A stretch of 64,000 nt of DNA from JAUIAI01 sp050633665 (GCA_050633665.1 JBOEGY010000007.1:682001-746000); one strand, 5' to 3'; shown: positions 7,701 through 17,032, counted from the first letter of the stretch. Program-made: numbers and translations. The notes: generated from the sequence alone by a model not told the origin.

Positions 7701-8768
7701 TTAGGCGGAGACGGTTTGCGCGAGCTCACCAGAGCTGTAGCGGTCAACCATCACCGACAGACCCACCGGCTTGATTTTGCTGCCCTGACCGGCACACCCA
7801 AACTCCTGATAACGCTGGCGGACAATTTCGCTGGCCGCCGCTCGCGCTGGCTTAAGGTAGTCACGCGGGTCGAATTTGTCGGGATTCTCACTCATGTAAC
7901 GACGAATCGCTGCGGTCATTGCCAGACGAATATCGGTATCGATATTAATCTTGCGCACACCAAACTTAATCGCTTCCTGAATTTCCTCTACCGGCACGCC
8001 ATAGGTTTCTTTCATGTCGCCACCAAACTGACGGATATCGGCCAGCAGGTCTTGCGGCACACTTGATGAACCGTGCATCACCAGATGAGTATTGGGCAAT
8101 CGCTTGTTGATTTCCTTGATACGGGAAATCGCCAGAATGTCACCGGTGGGTTTGCGGGTGAACTTGTAAGCACCGTGGCTTGTCCCAATGGCAATAGCCA
8201 GTGCGTCAACCTGCGTCTGTGCCACGAAGTCAGCAGCTTGATCTGGATCGGTCAGCAACTGCTCCATCGTCATCGTGCCTTCAGCGCCATGGCCGTCTTC
8301 CTTGTCGCCTTTCATGGTTTCAAGCGAACCGAGACATCCCAGCTCGCCTTCAACGGTGACGCCAACCTTATGCGCCATGCCAACCACGTTTTTCGTGACG
8401 TCCACGTTGTATTCGTAACTGGCAATTGACTTTCCGTCTGACTCCAGCGAGCCGTCCATCATCACGCTGGAGAAGCCCAGATCAATCGCGCCCTGGCAGA
8501 TGTCAGGCGACTGACCATGATCCTGGTGCATCACGATGTTGGCATTTGGGTAGGCTTCAACCGCCGCCTGGATCAAGTGCTTGAGAAAGGGCTCGCCTGC
8601 ATATTTACGCGCCCCGGCAGAAGCCTGCATGATGACCGGCGCGTCAAGTTCGTCAGCGGCGCTCATGATTGCCTGAACCTGCTCGAGATTGTTCACGTTG
8701 AATGCTGGAATGCCATAGCCATTTTCGGCAGCGTGGTCCAGCAACTGGCGCATCGATACGAGGGGCAT
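7701..8768 (-). CDS. fba: Class II fructose-1,6-bisphosphate aldolase
   Basis: Zinc-dependent aldolase of the Calvin-cycle subtype, 355 residues, cleaving or forming fructose-1,6-bisphosphate from DHAP and glyceraldehyde-3-phosphate. The HQDHG motif (81-85, catalytic Asp and zinc His), VEGELGCLGS (about 136), the AIAIGTSHGAYK loop and the HGSSSVPQ motif are all present. The start at 8768 is preceded by AGGAGAAA at ideal spacing, ruling out the upstream in-frame Met at 8798. It is the last gene of the tkt-gap-pgk-pyk run, 99 bp after the DUF481 gene. It can serve gluconeogenesis and the pentose-phosphate branch alongside Entner-Doudoroff catabolism. Confidence 0.97.
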   Translation of the reverse strand: MPLVSMRQLLDHAAENGYGIPAFNVNNLEQVQAIMSAADELDAPVIMQASAGARKYAGEPFLKHLIQAAVEAYPNANIVMHQDHGQSPDICQGAIDLGFSSVMMDGSLESDGKSIASYEYNVDVTKNVVGMAHKVGVTVEGELGCLGSLETMKGDKEDGHGAEGTMTMEQLLTDPDQAADFVAQTQVDALAIAIGTSHGAYKFTRKPTGDILAISRIKEINKRLPNTHLVMHGSSSVPQDLLADIRQFGGDMKETYGVPVEEIQEAIKFGVRKINIDTDIRLAMTAAIRRYMSENPDKFDPRDYLKPARAAASEIVRQRYQEFGCAGQGSKIKPVGLSVMVDRYSSGELAQTVSA

Positions 8769-8867
8769 TAACTTTCTCCTGAAGGATTTTGATTGCAATT
8801 GAACGTATTATCCCTGAACTGGCACCGGCTTGCGACCAAGAAAGTCGCAGGAAACGATCAAATTGTC

Positions 8868-9635
8868 TCAGTTGGTTTGCCAGGTCAGGGCTGTCATGAG
8901 GGTCAAGTCCTGCGAATCCAGCCCAAGGCCGGGATCACTGTTATATCGGTATGCCAGGTTTGTCGTCAGGCTCAGCGCCTTGTTCATCGCGACCGACAGC
9001 CCGACATCAAACTCCGCACGATAGTCACCACGGTTTGTCAGGTTCGGATAAACCACCATTCGCTGCTTCAACGTGGTGTTCTCGGTAAAACGGTGGAACG
9101 ACTCCAGCCCGAACAGCAATTCGAATCGCGAGTAACGTTCGCGCAAGCTGCCACCGACCTCATTCAATTCTGTAAAACGGTCCTGGGCGTAACCGATACC
9201 GCCAAACACATCGAACCGATCGTCATCAGTTCGCAACAGGTGAATACCGCCGCCGTTTGCAAACGTATAACGCGAGCGAACCTTCGCTGCCGTATCGCGC
9301 AGTAATTCTGCCTGTCCAAACCCGTAAACATCGTGACTACTGATTTCACGCTGATAGCGGGCGCCGACGCGACCGACCTCGCCGGTCGTTTTGCCGTCGC
9401 TGCGCGACAACTGGACTTTGCCAAGCAACTCAAGTTTTTCGTCGTAATCGGTCCGGACTGAATCAGCATTGAACCCGAATGAACTGGTGTCGTTGTTGCC
9501 CGATGTATAAGTAGTGCCCGCGCCAAAGTGATGACGCCAGTTGCCATCCTTAACCTCTTGCGCCTGACCAAACGCCAGGCCGGCGTAATATCCACCCGCC
9601 AGTAGCAGCCCGAAGAAACAGAAGAAAAAACGCAT
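8868..9635 (-). CDS. DUF481 (YdiY-like) outer-membrane beta-barrel protein
   Basis: 255-residue exported protein. The signal peptide covers about residues 1-23 (FFFCFFGLLLAGG core, likely cleavage after AFG or AQ). The rest alternates aromatic and polar residues in amphipathic strands (for example VGARYQREISSHDVYGFG, FELLFGLESFHRF) and ends with a strand-like YRYNSDPGLG...LTWQTN tail, as in DUF481/YdiY salt-induced outer-membrane proteins. The start is ATG at 9635, 4 bp after the pyk stop, so it is read from the glycolytic transcript. Its function is unknown in the family. An outer-membrane gene between pyk and fba is unusual. Confidence 0.8.
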   Translation of the reverse strand: MRFFFCFFGLLLAGGYYAGLAFGQAQEVKDGNWRHHFGAGTTYTSGNNDTSSFGFNADSVRTDYDEKLELLGKVQLSRSDGKTTGEVGRVGARYQREISSHDVYGFGQAELLRDTAAKVRSRYTFANGGGIHLLRTDDDRFDVFGGIGYAQDRFTELNEVGGSLRERYSRFELLFGLESFHRFTENTTLKQRMVVYPNLTNRGDYRAEFDVGLSVAMNKALSLTTNLAYRYNSDPGLGLDSQDLTLMTALTWQTN

Positions 9636-9639
9636 CAGG

Positions 9640-11076
9640 TCAGGCTTTTTCACCGACCCGGACAATCGTGATCGAATTGGTCCCACCGGACTTGCCGATC
9701 GGGTCGCCAATCGTAATTACAATCAAATCACCTTTTTCGACGACGCCTGATTCCAGCAACTTGTTTTCTGACTGCAAAAGCAACTCTTTGCGCGAACTGG
9801 TCTGCTCCATCAGAATCGGGTGAACCTCCCGATACAGCGTCAGCCGTCGACGAGTTCGCTCTTCCGGTGTCAGCGCATAAATCGGCACGCCGGAATCAAG
9901 ACGAGACATCCATAGCGCGGTGGATCCAGACTGGGTCAGCGCGACGATCGCCTTGACGCCCATGTGATGAGCAATGAACAACGCACTCATCGCGATGGAC
10001 TGATCGATACGGGTAAACGTCCGGTTCAAGAATTCTGCATCAAGCGGAACGTTCTGGGATTTGTCCGCTTCGCGGCAGACCCGGTCCATTGCCTCAACCG
10101 CTTCTACCGGATAATCGCCGGCGGCCGTCTCGGCCGACAACATCACGGCATCGGTTCCGTCGAGCACGGCATTCGCAACATCGCTGACTTCCGCGCGGGT
10201 CGGTACCGGTGACTGAATCATTGACTCCATCATCTGGGTGGCGGTAATCGTCAGTTTGTTCATTTCACGGGCGAGCCGGATCATGCGCTTTTGCAAGGCC
10301 GGTACGGCTGCATCGCCAACTTCAACCGCCAGGTCGCCCCGGGCAACCATGATCGCATCGGAAGCGCCGAGAATTTCTTCGAGGTTATCAATTGCCTCAA
10401 AACGCTCTATCTTGGCAACCATTCGGGCTTTGCCGCCAGCGGCGCGGGCGAGTTCCCGGGCCATATACATATCGGCCGCATTCTTCGGAAACGACACCGC
10501 GATGAAGTCAGCTTCGAAAGCCACGGCAGTCCGGATATCGTCCATATCCTTGGACGTCAACGCCGGAGCGGAAAGCCCGCCACCCTGACGGTTGATGCCC
10601 TTCCGGTCTGACAAGTCGCCCCGCATCGAAACAGTGCACTCGATTGTTGTACGCGTGACATTATTGACCTTCATCATCATGCGGCCATCATTCAACAACA
10701 ATGTATCGCCCGCTGTCACATCATTAACCAGTTCCGGGTAATCAAGCCCGACTCGCTCCTGATCTCCTTCGTCGCATTCGATGTCAAACGTAAACGGATC
10801 GCCCACTTCAAGTTGAATCGGCCCGTCCTTGAAACGACCGATACGAATCTTGGGCCCCTGCAGATCGGCAAGAATGCCAATATCGCGACCAAGACGCTGC
10901 GCGGTTTCACGAACCCGTTCAACGGCTTGCGTATGCTGTTCGGCTGATCCGTGCGAAAAGTTAACTCGCACCACGTTCAAGCCGGCGAGGATCAGTTGCT
11001 CCAGTTTTTCTTCTGAACTGGACGCAGGGCCAATAGTGGCGACAATCTTGGTAGCACGCGGGACTGGAGGAAACAT
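9640..11076 (-). CDS. pyk: Pyruvate kinase
   Basis: Converts phosphoenolpyruvate and ADP to pyruvate and ATP. 478 residues, full length. Motifs in order: TKIVATIGPASSS (about 8-20), NFSHG (about 38-42), the catalytic KIERFEA (about 222-228), MVARGDLAVEVG (about 243-254), TITATQMMESM (about 276-286), and a C-terminal regulatory domain with ALTQSGSTALWMSR (about 377-390). This resembles PykA-type enzymes. It lies 116 bp after pgk and immediately before the DUF481 gene on the same strand. Confidence 0.97.
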   Translation of the reverse strand: MFPPVPRATKIVATIGPASSSEEKLEQLILAGLNVVRVNFSHGSAEQHTQAVERVRETAQRLGRDIGILADLQGPKIRIGRFKDGPIQLEVGDPFTFDIECDEGDQERVGLDYPELVNDVTAGDTLLLNDGRMMMKVNNVTRTTIECTVSMRGDLSDRKGINRQGGGLSAPALTSKDMDDIRTAVAFEADFIAVSFPKNAADMYMARELARAAGGKARMVAKIERFEAIDNLEEILGASDAIMVARGDLAVEVGDAAVPALQKRMIRLAREMNKLTITATQMMESMIQSPVPTRAEVSDVANAVLDGTDAVMLSAETAAGDYPVEAVEAMDRVCREADKSQNVPLDAEFLNRTFTRIDQSIAMSALFIAHHMGVKAIVALTQSGSTALWMSRLDSGVPIYALTPEERTRRRLTLYREVHPILMEQTSSRKELLLQSENKLLESGVVEKGDLIVITIGDPIGKSGGTNSITIVRVGEKA

Positions 11077-11192
11077 CTCACACCCTGGGGAGTTAGCCAG
11101 CGTCTATTGTGCACGACCCTTGTCTGGCCACTGCCCGGTTCCGCGCATTACCCGCGGATTGAGCAGCGGTTGTCTCGATTGCGCTACGGCGC

Positions 11193-12371
11193 TCAGGCTC
11201 TTTCAGTCAGCACGGTGACGGCTGGCAACGGGTTTCCTTCAAGGAACTCCAGGAACGCGCCCCCGCCAGTCGAAATGTAGTCGATCTGATCGGCAATCGA
11301 ATACTTGGCAATCGCGGCCAGCGTATCGCCACCACCGGCAATAGAGAATCCACCGGAGGCCGCGATAGCCTTAGCCACAACCTCTGTGCCGGCCGAAAAC
11401 GCCGGGAACTCAAACACACCAACCGGGCCATTCCAGACGATTGTTCCGGCATCGGCCAGCAAACCCGCCAGTTGCTCAGCGGTTGCCGGACCAATATCGA
11501 GAATCTGGTCGCCGGCGCTGACATCGGCAACGGCTTTAGTGGTTGCTTTTGCGTCGGCCGAGAATTTGTCGGCGCAGACAACATCGACTGGAATTGGCAC
11601 TTCAGCGCCGCGGTCGGCCATCATCTCGATGATTTCTTTTGCCTGATCGACCAGATCCGGCTCAGCAAGTGAATCTCCGATCGGGTATCCGGAAGCCAGC
11701 AAGAAGGTATTGGCAATTCCGCCACCGACAATCAGACGATCAACCTTGCCCGCCAGCGACTTGAGAATTGTCAGTTTGGTCGAAACCTTGGAGCCGGCAA
11801 CAATTGCGACCAGCGGCCTGGCCGGGCTGCCCAGCGCCTTGCCCAACGCATCCAGCTCAGCGGCCAGCAATGGGCCGGCACAGGCAATGGGCGCCAGTCT
11901 GGCGATTCCGTGGGTGGTCGCCTGGGCGCGGTGAGCCGTTCCGAACGCATCGTTGACGTAGACGTCGCACAGGGCTGCCATTTTCGCTGACAAGGCGTCG
12001 TCGTTGGACTTCTCACCGACGTTGCCCCGACAGTTCTCAAGCATAAGGATTTCGCCCGGCGCAACATCAAAACCACCGTCTACCCAGTCGGCCTGAACCC
12101 GAACTGGTTTACCGATCAGACCGGCGAGCGCCTGAGCAACCGGTTCAAGAGAATCGGCGGCAGTCAGTGCGCCCTCTTTCGGACGACCAAGGTGTGAGGT
12201 AATCATGACGGCAGCGCCGGCATCCAGGCAGTGCTGGACGGCCGGCAACGAAGCGCGAATCCGGGTGTCATCAGTGATGTTGCCCGAATCATCTTGCGGC
12301 ACGTTGAGGTCTGCACGAATAAAGACGCGCTTACCGGCAAGGTCCTGATCGGATAGCCGCTTGAAATTCAT
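11193..12371 (-). CDS. pgk: Phosphoglycerate kinase
   Basis: Transfers phosphate between 1,3-bisphosphoglycerate and ADP. 392 residues. Visible motifs: FIRADLNVP (about 17-25, substrate-binding Arg and Asp), SHLGRPKEG (about 59-67), the hinge region GSKVSTKL (about 193-200), GPVGVFE (about 315-321) and the nucleotide-binding GGGDTLAAI (about 347-355). It follows gap by 42 bp. The 116-bp spacer before pyk shows no clear promoter by eye. Confidence 0.97.
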   Translation of the reverse strand: MNFKRLSDQDLAGKRVFIRADLNVPQDDSGNITDDTRIRASLPAVQHCLDAGAAVMITSHLGRPKEGALTAADSLEPVAQALAGLIGKPVRVQADWVDGGFDVAPGEILMLENCRGNVGEKSNDDALSAKMAALCDVYVNDAFGTAHRAQATTHGIARLAPIACAGPLLAAELDALGKALGSPARPLVAIVAGSKVSTKLTILKSLAGKVDRLIVGGGIANTFLLASGYPIGDSLAEPDLVDQAKEIIEMMADRGAEVPIPVDVVCADKFSADAKATTKAVADVSAGDQILDIGPATAEQLAGLLADAGTIVWNGPVGVFEFPAFSAGTEVVAKAIAASGGFSIAGGGDTLAAIAKYSIADQIDYISTGGGAFLEFLEGNPLPAVTVLTERA

Positions 12372-12413
12372 AATTACCCCTACTCCTCAGTCGGTTCGCC
12401 TCAAAAAGGCGGT

Positions 12414-13421
12414 TTACGCGTTTACCAAAGCCATGGTGGTATCGAGCATGCGGTTTGAGAAACCCCACTCGTTGTCGTACCAGCTGGTGACTTTGACCAG
12501 CCGGCCGGAGACTTTGGTCAACGACGCGTCGAACGTGCTGGAGGCAGGATTGTGATTGAAGTCGATTGAAACCAGCGGCGCATCGGTGTATTCCAGAACG
12601 CCCTTCATCGGGCCGCTCGCGGCGGCTTTCATGATTTCATTAACTTCATCGACCGTGGTGTCACGACTGGCGACAAACGACAGGTCAACAAAAGAGACGT
12701 TGATTGTCGGGACGCGCATTGAAAAACCGTCAAGGCGGCCGTTCAGCTCGGGCAACACCAGACCAACTGCTTTGGCGGCCCCGGTGCTTGTCGGAATCAT
12801 TGAGCTGGTGGCAGAGCGGGCGCGACGCAAGTCCTTGTGGTAGACATCCGTCAACACCTGATCGTTTGTATACGCGTGGATGGTGGTCATCAATCCGTTT
12901 TCCAGACCGATCGACTCATGCAAGGGCTTAACCAGCGGAGCCAGACAGTTGGTCGTGCAGGACGCATTCGAGATAACCGTGTGCTCGGACTTGAGGACAT
13001 CATGGTTGACGCCATACACAACTGTTGCATCAACATCATTGCCGCCCGGGGCCGAGATAATCACTTTCTTGGCGCCGCCGGCCAGATGAGCACTGGCTTT
13101 CTCTTTACTGGCGAAAAAGCCGGTGCACTCCAGCACGACATCGACATTCAGCTCTTTCCAGGGAAGCTTGGCGGGATCGCGTTCCGCCAACACCTTGATG
13201 CGGTCACCATTGATGATCATGTGGTCGCCTTCGACCGACACTTCAGCATTAAACCGACCATGGGCGGTGTCGTACTGCGTCAGGTGGGCATTGATACCGG
13301 CATCACCGAGATCGTTGATGGCAACGATTTCGATCGGATGCTTTTTGCCTCCCTCATAGTGGGCTCTAAGCACATTTCGGCCGATCCGGCCGTATCCGTT
13401 AATGGCAACGCGAGTCGTCAT
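12414..13421 (-). CDS. gap: Glyceraldehyde-3-phosphate dehydrogenase
   Basis: 335 residues. The NAD-binding motif NGYGRIGRNVLRA starts at about residue 8, the catalytic Cys lies in SNASCTTNCLAP (about 150), and STGAAKAVG (phosphate site) is near 210. The IVAINDL segment retains the Asp usually linked to NAD preference. The start at 13421 is chosen because homology begins there and GAGGATC lies upstream; the open frame to 13502 would overlap tkt. It lies 37 bp after tkt and 42 bp before pgk. The tkt-gap-pgk order is typical of gammaproteobacteria, where the gap copy here is sometimes erythrose-4-phosphate dehydrogenase (epd); the two are hard to tell apart by eye. Confidence 0.92.
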   Translation of the reverse strand: MTTRVAINGYGRIGRNVLRAHYEGGKKHPIEIVAINDLGDAGINAHLTQYDTAHGRFNAEVSVEGDHMIINGDRIKVLAERDPAKLPWKELNVDVVLECTGFFASKEKASAHLAGGAKKVIISAPGGNDVDATVVYGVNHDVLKSEHTVISNASCTTNCLAPLVKPLHESIGLENGLMTTIHAYTNDQVLTDVYHKDLRRARSATSSMIPTSTGAAKAVGLVLPELNGRLDGFSMRVPTINVSFVDLSFVASRDTTVDEVNEIMKAAASGPMKGVLEYTDAPLVSIDFNHNPASSTFDASLTKVSGRLVKVTSWYDNEWGFSNRMLDTTMALVNA

Positions 13422-13458
13422 GTTGATCCTCGATAAGATGAAATAAATAGGTTTCGGT

Positions 13459-15471
13459 CTACCCGTTGGCGCGTTCGATCGCGGTAATAACGGTATCGGC
13501 AATATTGGCGGGTGTCAGGCCAAACAGTTCGAATATCTGGCCTGCCGGCGCTGATTCGCCAAAGCGGTCAACGCCAACCGCTGCGCTCACGCCGTACTTC
13601 CACCAGAAATCTGTCACGCCTGCTTCAACGCCAATCCGGGGGAGATTGTCCGGCAAAACGTTGGATTTGTATGTGACTTCCTGCCTGTCGAATACCGAAC
13701 TGCTTGGCATCGATACGACCCGCACGGCGATCCCGTTTTCTGCCAACAACTCCCGTGCCTGCATTGCAAGCTGAACCTCTGAACCAGTCGCGATAATCAC
13801 GGCCTGAGCCTCTTCGGCATCCCGCAGGATATAGGCACCACGATGAATAGCGGCCACCTGCGCCTCTGATCTTGACTGCGGCTCCAAACCCTGCCGGCTC
13901 AGCAGCAAAGTGCTCGGCCCGTCATCGCGTTCGATCGCGCTCATCCAGGCAACCGCCGTCTCGGCAGTGTCAGCCGGACGCCAGACGTCAACCCCGGGAA
14001 TCAGACGCAGACTGGCGGCGTGTTCAACCGACTGGTGGGTCGGGCCGTCTTCGCCCAGCCCGATCGAATCATGGGTAAATACATGGATGACCCGCAGCTT
14101 CATCAATGCTGCCATTCGGATGGCATTGCGCGAGTAATCTGAAAAAGTGAGGAATGTTGCGACATACGGAATCAGGCCGCCGTGCAATGCCATGCCGTTC
14201 GCCACGGCAGACATGCCAAACTCACGGACGCCATAGTTGATATGGCGGCCGGCCTGAATCTGCCCGTCGCTACCGGCGCGCAAAGCCCCGGCCCCCTCAA
14301 ACAGCGTCAGATTGCTGCCGGTCAGATCAGCAGAGCCGCCGATCAATTCTGGCACCCGCGGGCCAAACTCATTCAGCGCTACCTGCGAGGCCTTGCGGCT
14401 GGCAATCTTCTCGGGCGTGGATACCGTTCGTAACAACACTGCGTCGAGCGCGTCATCAATCTGGCCAGACAGCCGACCGGCCATGCGCCGCTCGAATTCG
14501 GCCGCCAGCACCGGCTCCGCTTTTTTGTAGGCGGCAAAACGACCAGCCCATTCAGCTTGCTGAGCCTTGCCACGTTCTCGCGCATCCCAGTCTGCCCGGA
14601 CCGAATCGGGAATTTCGAAAGGCGGATGCTGCCAGCCCAGCGCCTCGCGGGTCAGCTTGATTTCTTCCGCGCCCAGCGCCTCGCCGTGCGCTTTGCTGGT
14701 GCCGGCTCGATTCGGAGACCCTTTGCCAATAACGGTCTTGCAGCAGATCAGCGTCGGGGCGAACACGCCGTCGCGGCCATGCCGGGCCCATTCGGCAGCC
14801 TGGGCAATCGCCTGATCTACCGCCCAGACATCATGCCCGTCCACGTCGGGAATCACATGCCAGCCATAGGATTCAAAGCGCTGAACCGAGTTGTCAGCGA
14901 ACCAGGCATCGACTTGCCCGTCAATGGAGATATTGTTGTCGTCGTAAAGGGCGATCACCCGCGACAACCGGAGCGTTCCGGCCAGAGAGCAGGCTTCGTG
15001 GGAAACCCCCTCCATCAGGCAGCCGTCGCCCAGAAAGACATAAGTCAGGTGGTCGACTATCTCATGCCCCGGTCGGTTGAACTGCGCGGCTAGCTGACGC
15101 TCGGCCAGCGCCATACCGACCGCGTTGGCCAATCCCTGCCCGAGCGGCCCAGTGGTAGTTTCGACCCCCGGAGTGATGCCGACCTCGGGATGGCCCGGGG
15201 TACGCGAATGCAATTGCCGAAAGGCCCGCAAATCGTCCATGGACAAGTCATATCCGGTCAGATGCAACAAGCCGTACAAAAGCATTGAGCCATGGCCGTT
15301 CGATAGGACGAACCGGTCCCGGTCGGGCCAGCCAGGATCCAGCGGGTTGTGCCTGAGGTGCGCCCCCCATAAGGCGACAGCGATATCGGCCATCCCCATG
15401 GGCATGCCGGGATGACCAGAGTTAGCGCGTTGAACGGCATCGATTGCCAGTACCCTTAGGGCATCGGCCAT
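13459..15471 (-). CDS. tkt: Transketolase
   Basis: Thiamine-diphosphate enzyme of the pentose phosphate pathway, moving two-carbon units between sugar phosphates. 670 residues with all three domains. Early substrate motif SGHPGMPMG (about 18-26), the ThDP motif beginning GDGCLMEGVSHEA (about 146-158) with NISIDG downstream, and the pyrimidine-domain segment YGVREFGMSAVANGMALHGG (about 402-421). The ATG at 15471 gives a slightly short N-terminus and has no strong ribosome binding site, so a non-ATG start a few codons upstream is possible. First gene of the minus-strand carbon-metabolism run. Confidence 0.96.
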   Translation of the reverse strand: MADALRVLAIDAVQRANSGHPGMPMGMADIAVALWGAHLRHNPLDPGWPDRDRFVLSNGHGSMLLYGLLHLTGYDLSMDDLRAFRQLHSRTPGHPEVGITPGVETTTGPLGQGLANAVGMALAERQLAAQFNRPGHEIVDHLTYVFLGDGCLMEGVSHEACSLAGTLRLSRVIALYDDNNISIDGQVDAWFADNSVQRFESYGWHVIPDVDGHDVWAVDQAIAQAAEWARHGRDGVFAPTLICCKTVIGKGSPNRAGTSKAHGEALGAEEIKLTREALGWQHPPFEIPDSVRADWDARERGKAQQAEWAGRFAAYKKAEPVLAAEFERRMAGRLSGQIDDALDAVLLRTVSTPEKIASRKASQVALNEFGPRVPELIGGSADLTGSNLTLFEGAGALRAGSDGQIQAGRHINYGVREFGMSAVANGMALHGGLIPYVATFLTFSDYSRNAIRMAALMKLRVIHVFTHDSIGLGEDGPTHQSVEHAASLRLIPGVDVWRPADTAETAVAWMSAIERDDGPSTLLLSRQGLEPQSRSEAQVAAIHRGAYILRDAEEAQAVIIATGSEVQLAMQARELLAENGIAVRVVSMPSSSVFDRQEVTYKSNVLPDNLPRIGVEAGVTDFWWKYGVSAAVGVDRFGESAPAGQIFELFGLTPANIADTVITAIERANG

Positions 15472-15610
15472 AGGCTGCGTGTCGATGAGATAGCTCCAGT
15501 CAGTAAAACCAATCTTTAACAGCGCAACGCCGCTGCGGCAGTTGCGTCAAGGCGCCGATGGTAACAAATCGGGCGTGGGATATACTTTCGCGCCAAATTG
15601 TCGGCCCAAA

Positions 15611-15694
15611 ATGAAGTCTCATCGTGAAATCTCATGTGGCTCTGAAACCTCATGTGGCTGCGGAGAAGCTCAGGTGACTCCTGGCAAATCGTGA
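15611..15694 (+). CDS. Possible 27-residue Cys/Gly-rich leader ORF upstream of speD-speE
   Basis: ATG at 15611 opens a 27-codon frame ending TGA at 15692-15694. The product is rich in Ser, Gly, Glu and Cys, with two six-residue units EISCGS and ETSCGC encoded by the 18-bp repeat. The repeat length is a multiple of three, so the frame is kept. A -10-like TATACT at 15581 would place the transcript start about 20 bases upstream. There is no obvious Shine-Dalgarno. The downstream speD-speE start is 73 bp away. Leader peptides do regulate polyamine genes in other bacteria, but nothing here resembles a known one; it may be a chance ORF. Confidence 0.3.
   Translation: MKSHREISCGSETSCGCGEAQVTPGKS
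15625..15660 (+). repeat. 18-bp tandem repeat, two full units
   Basis: Units at 15625-15642 and 15643-15660 differ at two positions. A partial unit precedes them (15612-15624) and a degenerate one follows (about 15663-15679). All share the core CTCA(T/G). It lies inside the possible leader ORF. Confidence 0.75.
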
Positions 15695-15767
15695 CTCACC
15701 CCTATCGTTGTGAACCAATTAGCAAGCCCTCTCTGGCCACTGGCCTCAGGCAGGAAACCAAAAAGAT

Positions 15768-17024
15768 ATGCAAGGACTACACCTGACAGCCGATTTGTAC
15801 CACTGCCGGTGCGACGCCGACCTGCTGATCGTGGCAGACCGTCTTGCCACACTGTGTAATGATCTGGTCAAGAAATCCGGCCTCACGACTGTCGATGAAA
15901 AGTTTTTTACTTTTCCGGAATATGAAGGAGAAGCCGGTGGTGTGACAGGAGCGGTATTGCTGGCTGAATCTCATCTCGCACTGCATACCTGGCCGGAAAG
16001 AGGCGGCGTGACGCTAGACGTTTACGTTTGCAATTTCACGACCGACAACTCAATGAAAGCGGAACGCTTGCTGGATGACCTGATCATAGCGTTCGCGCCT
16101 GACAGCCAGAACACCAACCGTATTCTGCGCGGCTCAGCCGATCCTGAGAGCAAAGCTGACGAATTGCTGATTGAATGGTTGAACCCTTATTCGGCCTACG
16201 GCTACCGGGCGCTCAAGCGGCTGGAAACCACCCGCACCCCCTACCAGACACTGGAAGTCTTTGATACGCCTCAATTTGGCAAGTTATTCCGGCTTGACGG
16301 CTGCTACATGACTTCGGAGCGCGACGAATTTTTCTACCACGAGCCAATCATCCACACGGCCGCCATCTCACATCCCAAACCCCGCCGGGCGCTGGTCATC
16401 GGCGGCGGCGATGGCGGGTCCAGCGAGGAATTGCTGAAACATGACTCGATTGAACGGGTATTGATGGTCGAACTGGACCCGGAGGTCGTCCGGGTAGCCA
16501 AGCAGTACCTGGATAAAGTCCATCGGGGCGCATTTGATGACCCCAGGCTGGAAGTCAGGATCGGTGACGGCTACAAGTTTGTGGAAACAACCGAAGAACG
16601 TTTTGACCTGGTGGTGCTTGACCTCACTGACCCGGACACGCCGGCCCATGAGTTGTACACCCAGAAGTTCTTTGAATTGATCAAACGGGTCATGAATGAA
16701 GGCGCGTTTCTGACACTGCACATTGGCTCGCCGATCTTCAAACCGGAAGTCGTTGCCAATCATGTCACATCCCTGAAAGCGGTGTTTCGCCACGTCCGGC
16801 CAATGGGTGTTTACATCCCGCTCTATGGAACCTACTGGGGGCTTGCCTGCGCCTCTGACCACACCGACCCGCTCAGTGTCAGCGCCGAGGAAGTCGATAA
16901 ACGGATCACGGCACGCCAGATTGACCACCTCGAGTTCTACAACGGGCAAATGCACCATGCGGTATTCGCTCTGCCCAACTACTACCGCCGAATCGTCGAC
17001 GCCGGCGATTCGGATACCCCCTAG
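15768..17024 (+). CDS. Fused S-adenosylmethionine decarboxylase-spermidine synthase (SpeD-SpeE)
   Basis: 418 residues in two enzymes. Residues 1-125 are a class 1B AdoMet decarboxylase proenzyme. The self-cleavage Glu67-Ser68 in AESHLALHTW gives the pyruvoyl group, and the expected catalytic His73 and Cys88 are present. Residues 135-418 are spermidine synthase: RDEFFYHE (about 185-192), the aminopropyl-donor site GGGDGG (212-217), VELDPEV (about 234-240) and the catalytic DLTDPD (285-290). The fusion would channel decarboxylated AdoMet straight to aminopropyl transfer onto putrescine. The start at 15768 has AGGAAA upstream. Some SpeD homologues have changed substrate to ornithine or arginine, so the first domain's specificity needs testing. 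rsmE follows by 8 bp. Confidence 0.88.
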   Translation: MQGLHLTADLYHCRCDADLLIVADRLATLCNDLVKKSGLTTVDEKFFTFPEYEGEAGGVTGAVLLAESHLALHTWPERGGVTLDVYVCNFTTDNSMKAERLLDDLIIAFAPDSQNTNRILRGSADPESKADELLIEWLNPYSAYGYRALKRLETTRTPYQTLEVFDTPQFGKLFRLDGCYMTSERDEFFYHEPIIHTAAISHPKPRRALVIGGGDGGSSEELLKHDSIERVLMVELDPEVVRVAKQYLDKVHRGAFDDPRLEVRIGDGYKFVETTEERFDLVVLDLTDPDTPAHELYTQKFFELIKRVMNEGAFLTLHIGSPIFKPEVVANHVTSLKAVFRHVRPMGVYIPLYGTYWGLACASDHTDPLSVSAEEVDKRITARQIDHLEFYNGQMHHAVFALPNYYRRIVDAGDSDTP

Positions 17025-17032
17025 CCGTCGCC

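Larger units (their letters stand above)
15472..15767. other. Divergent intergenic region between tkt and speD-speE
   Basis: The longest non-annotated gap (296 bp). It contains a reasonable -10-like TATACT at 15581-15586 pointing toward speD-speE, without a convincing -35. It also holds an 18-bp tandem repeat inside a possible small ORF, and a GC-rich palindromic stretch near 15524-15545. No tRNA-like or terminator structure is evident. Confidence 0.5.

Noticed and set aside
15612..15680. Repeats as a CRISPR array
   Set aside because: Only two good units, no spacers, no cas genes; it is a tandem duplication within a short ORF-like stretch.
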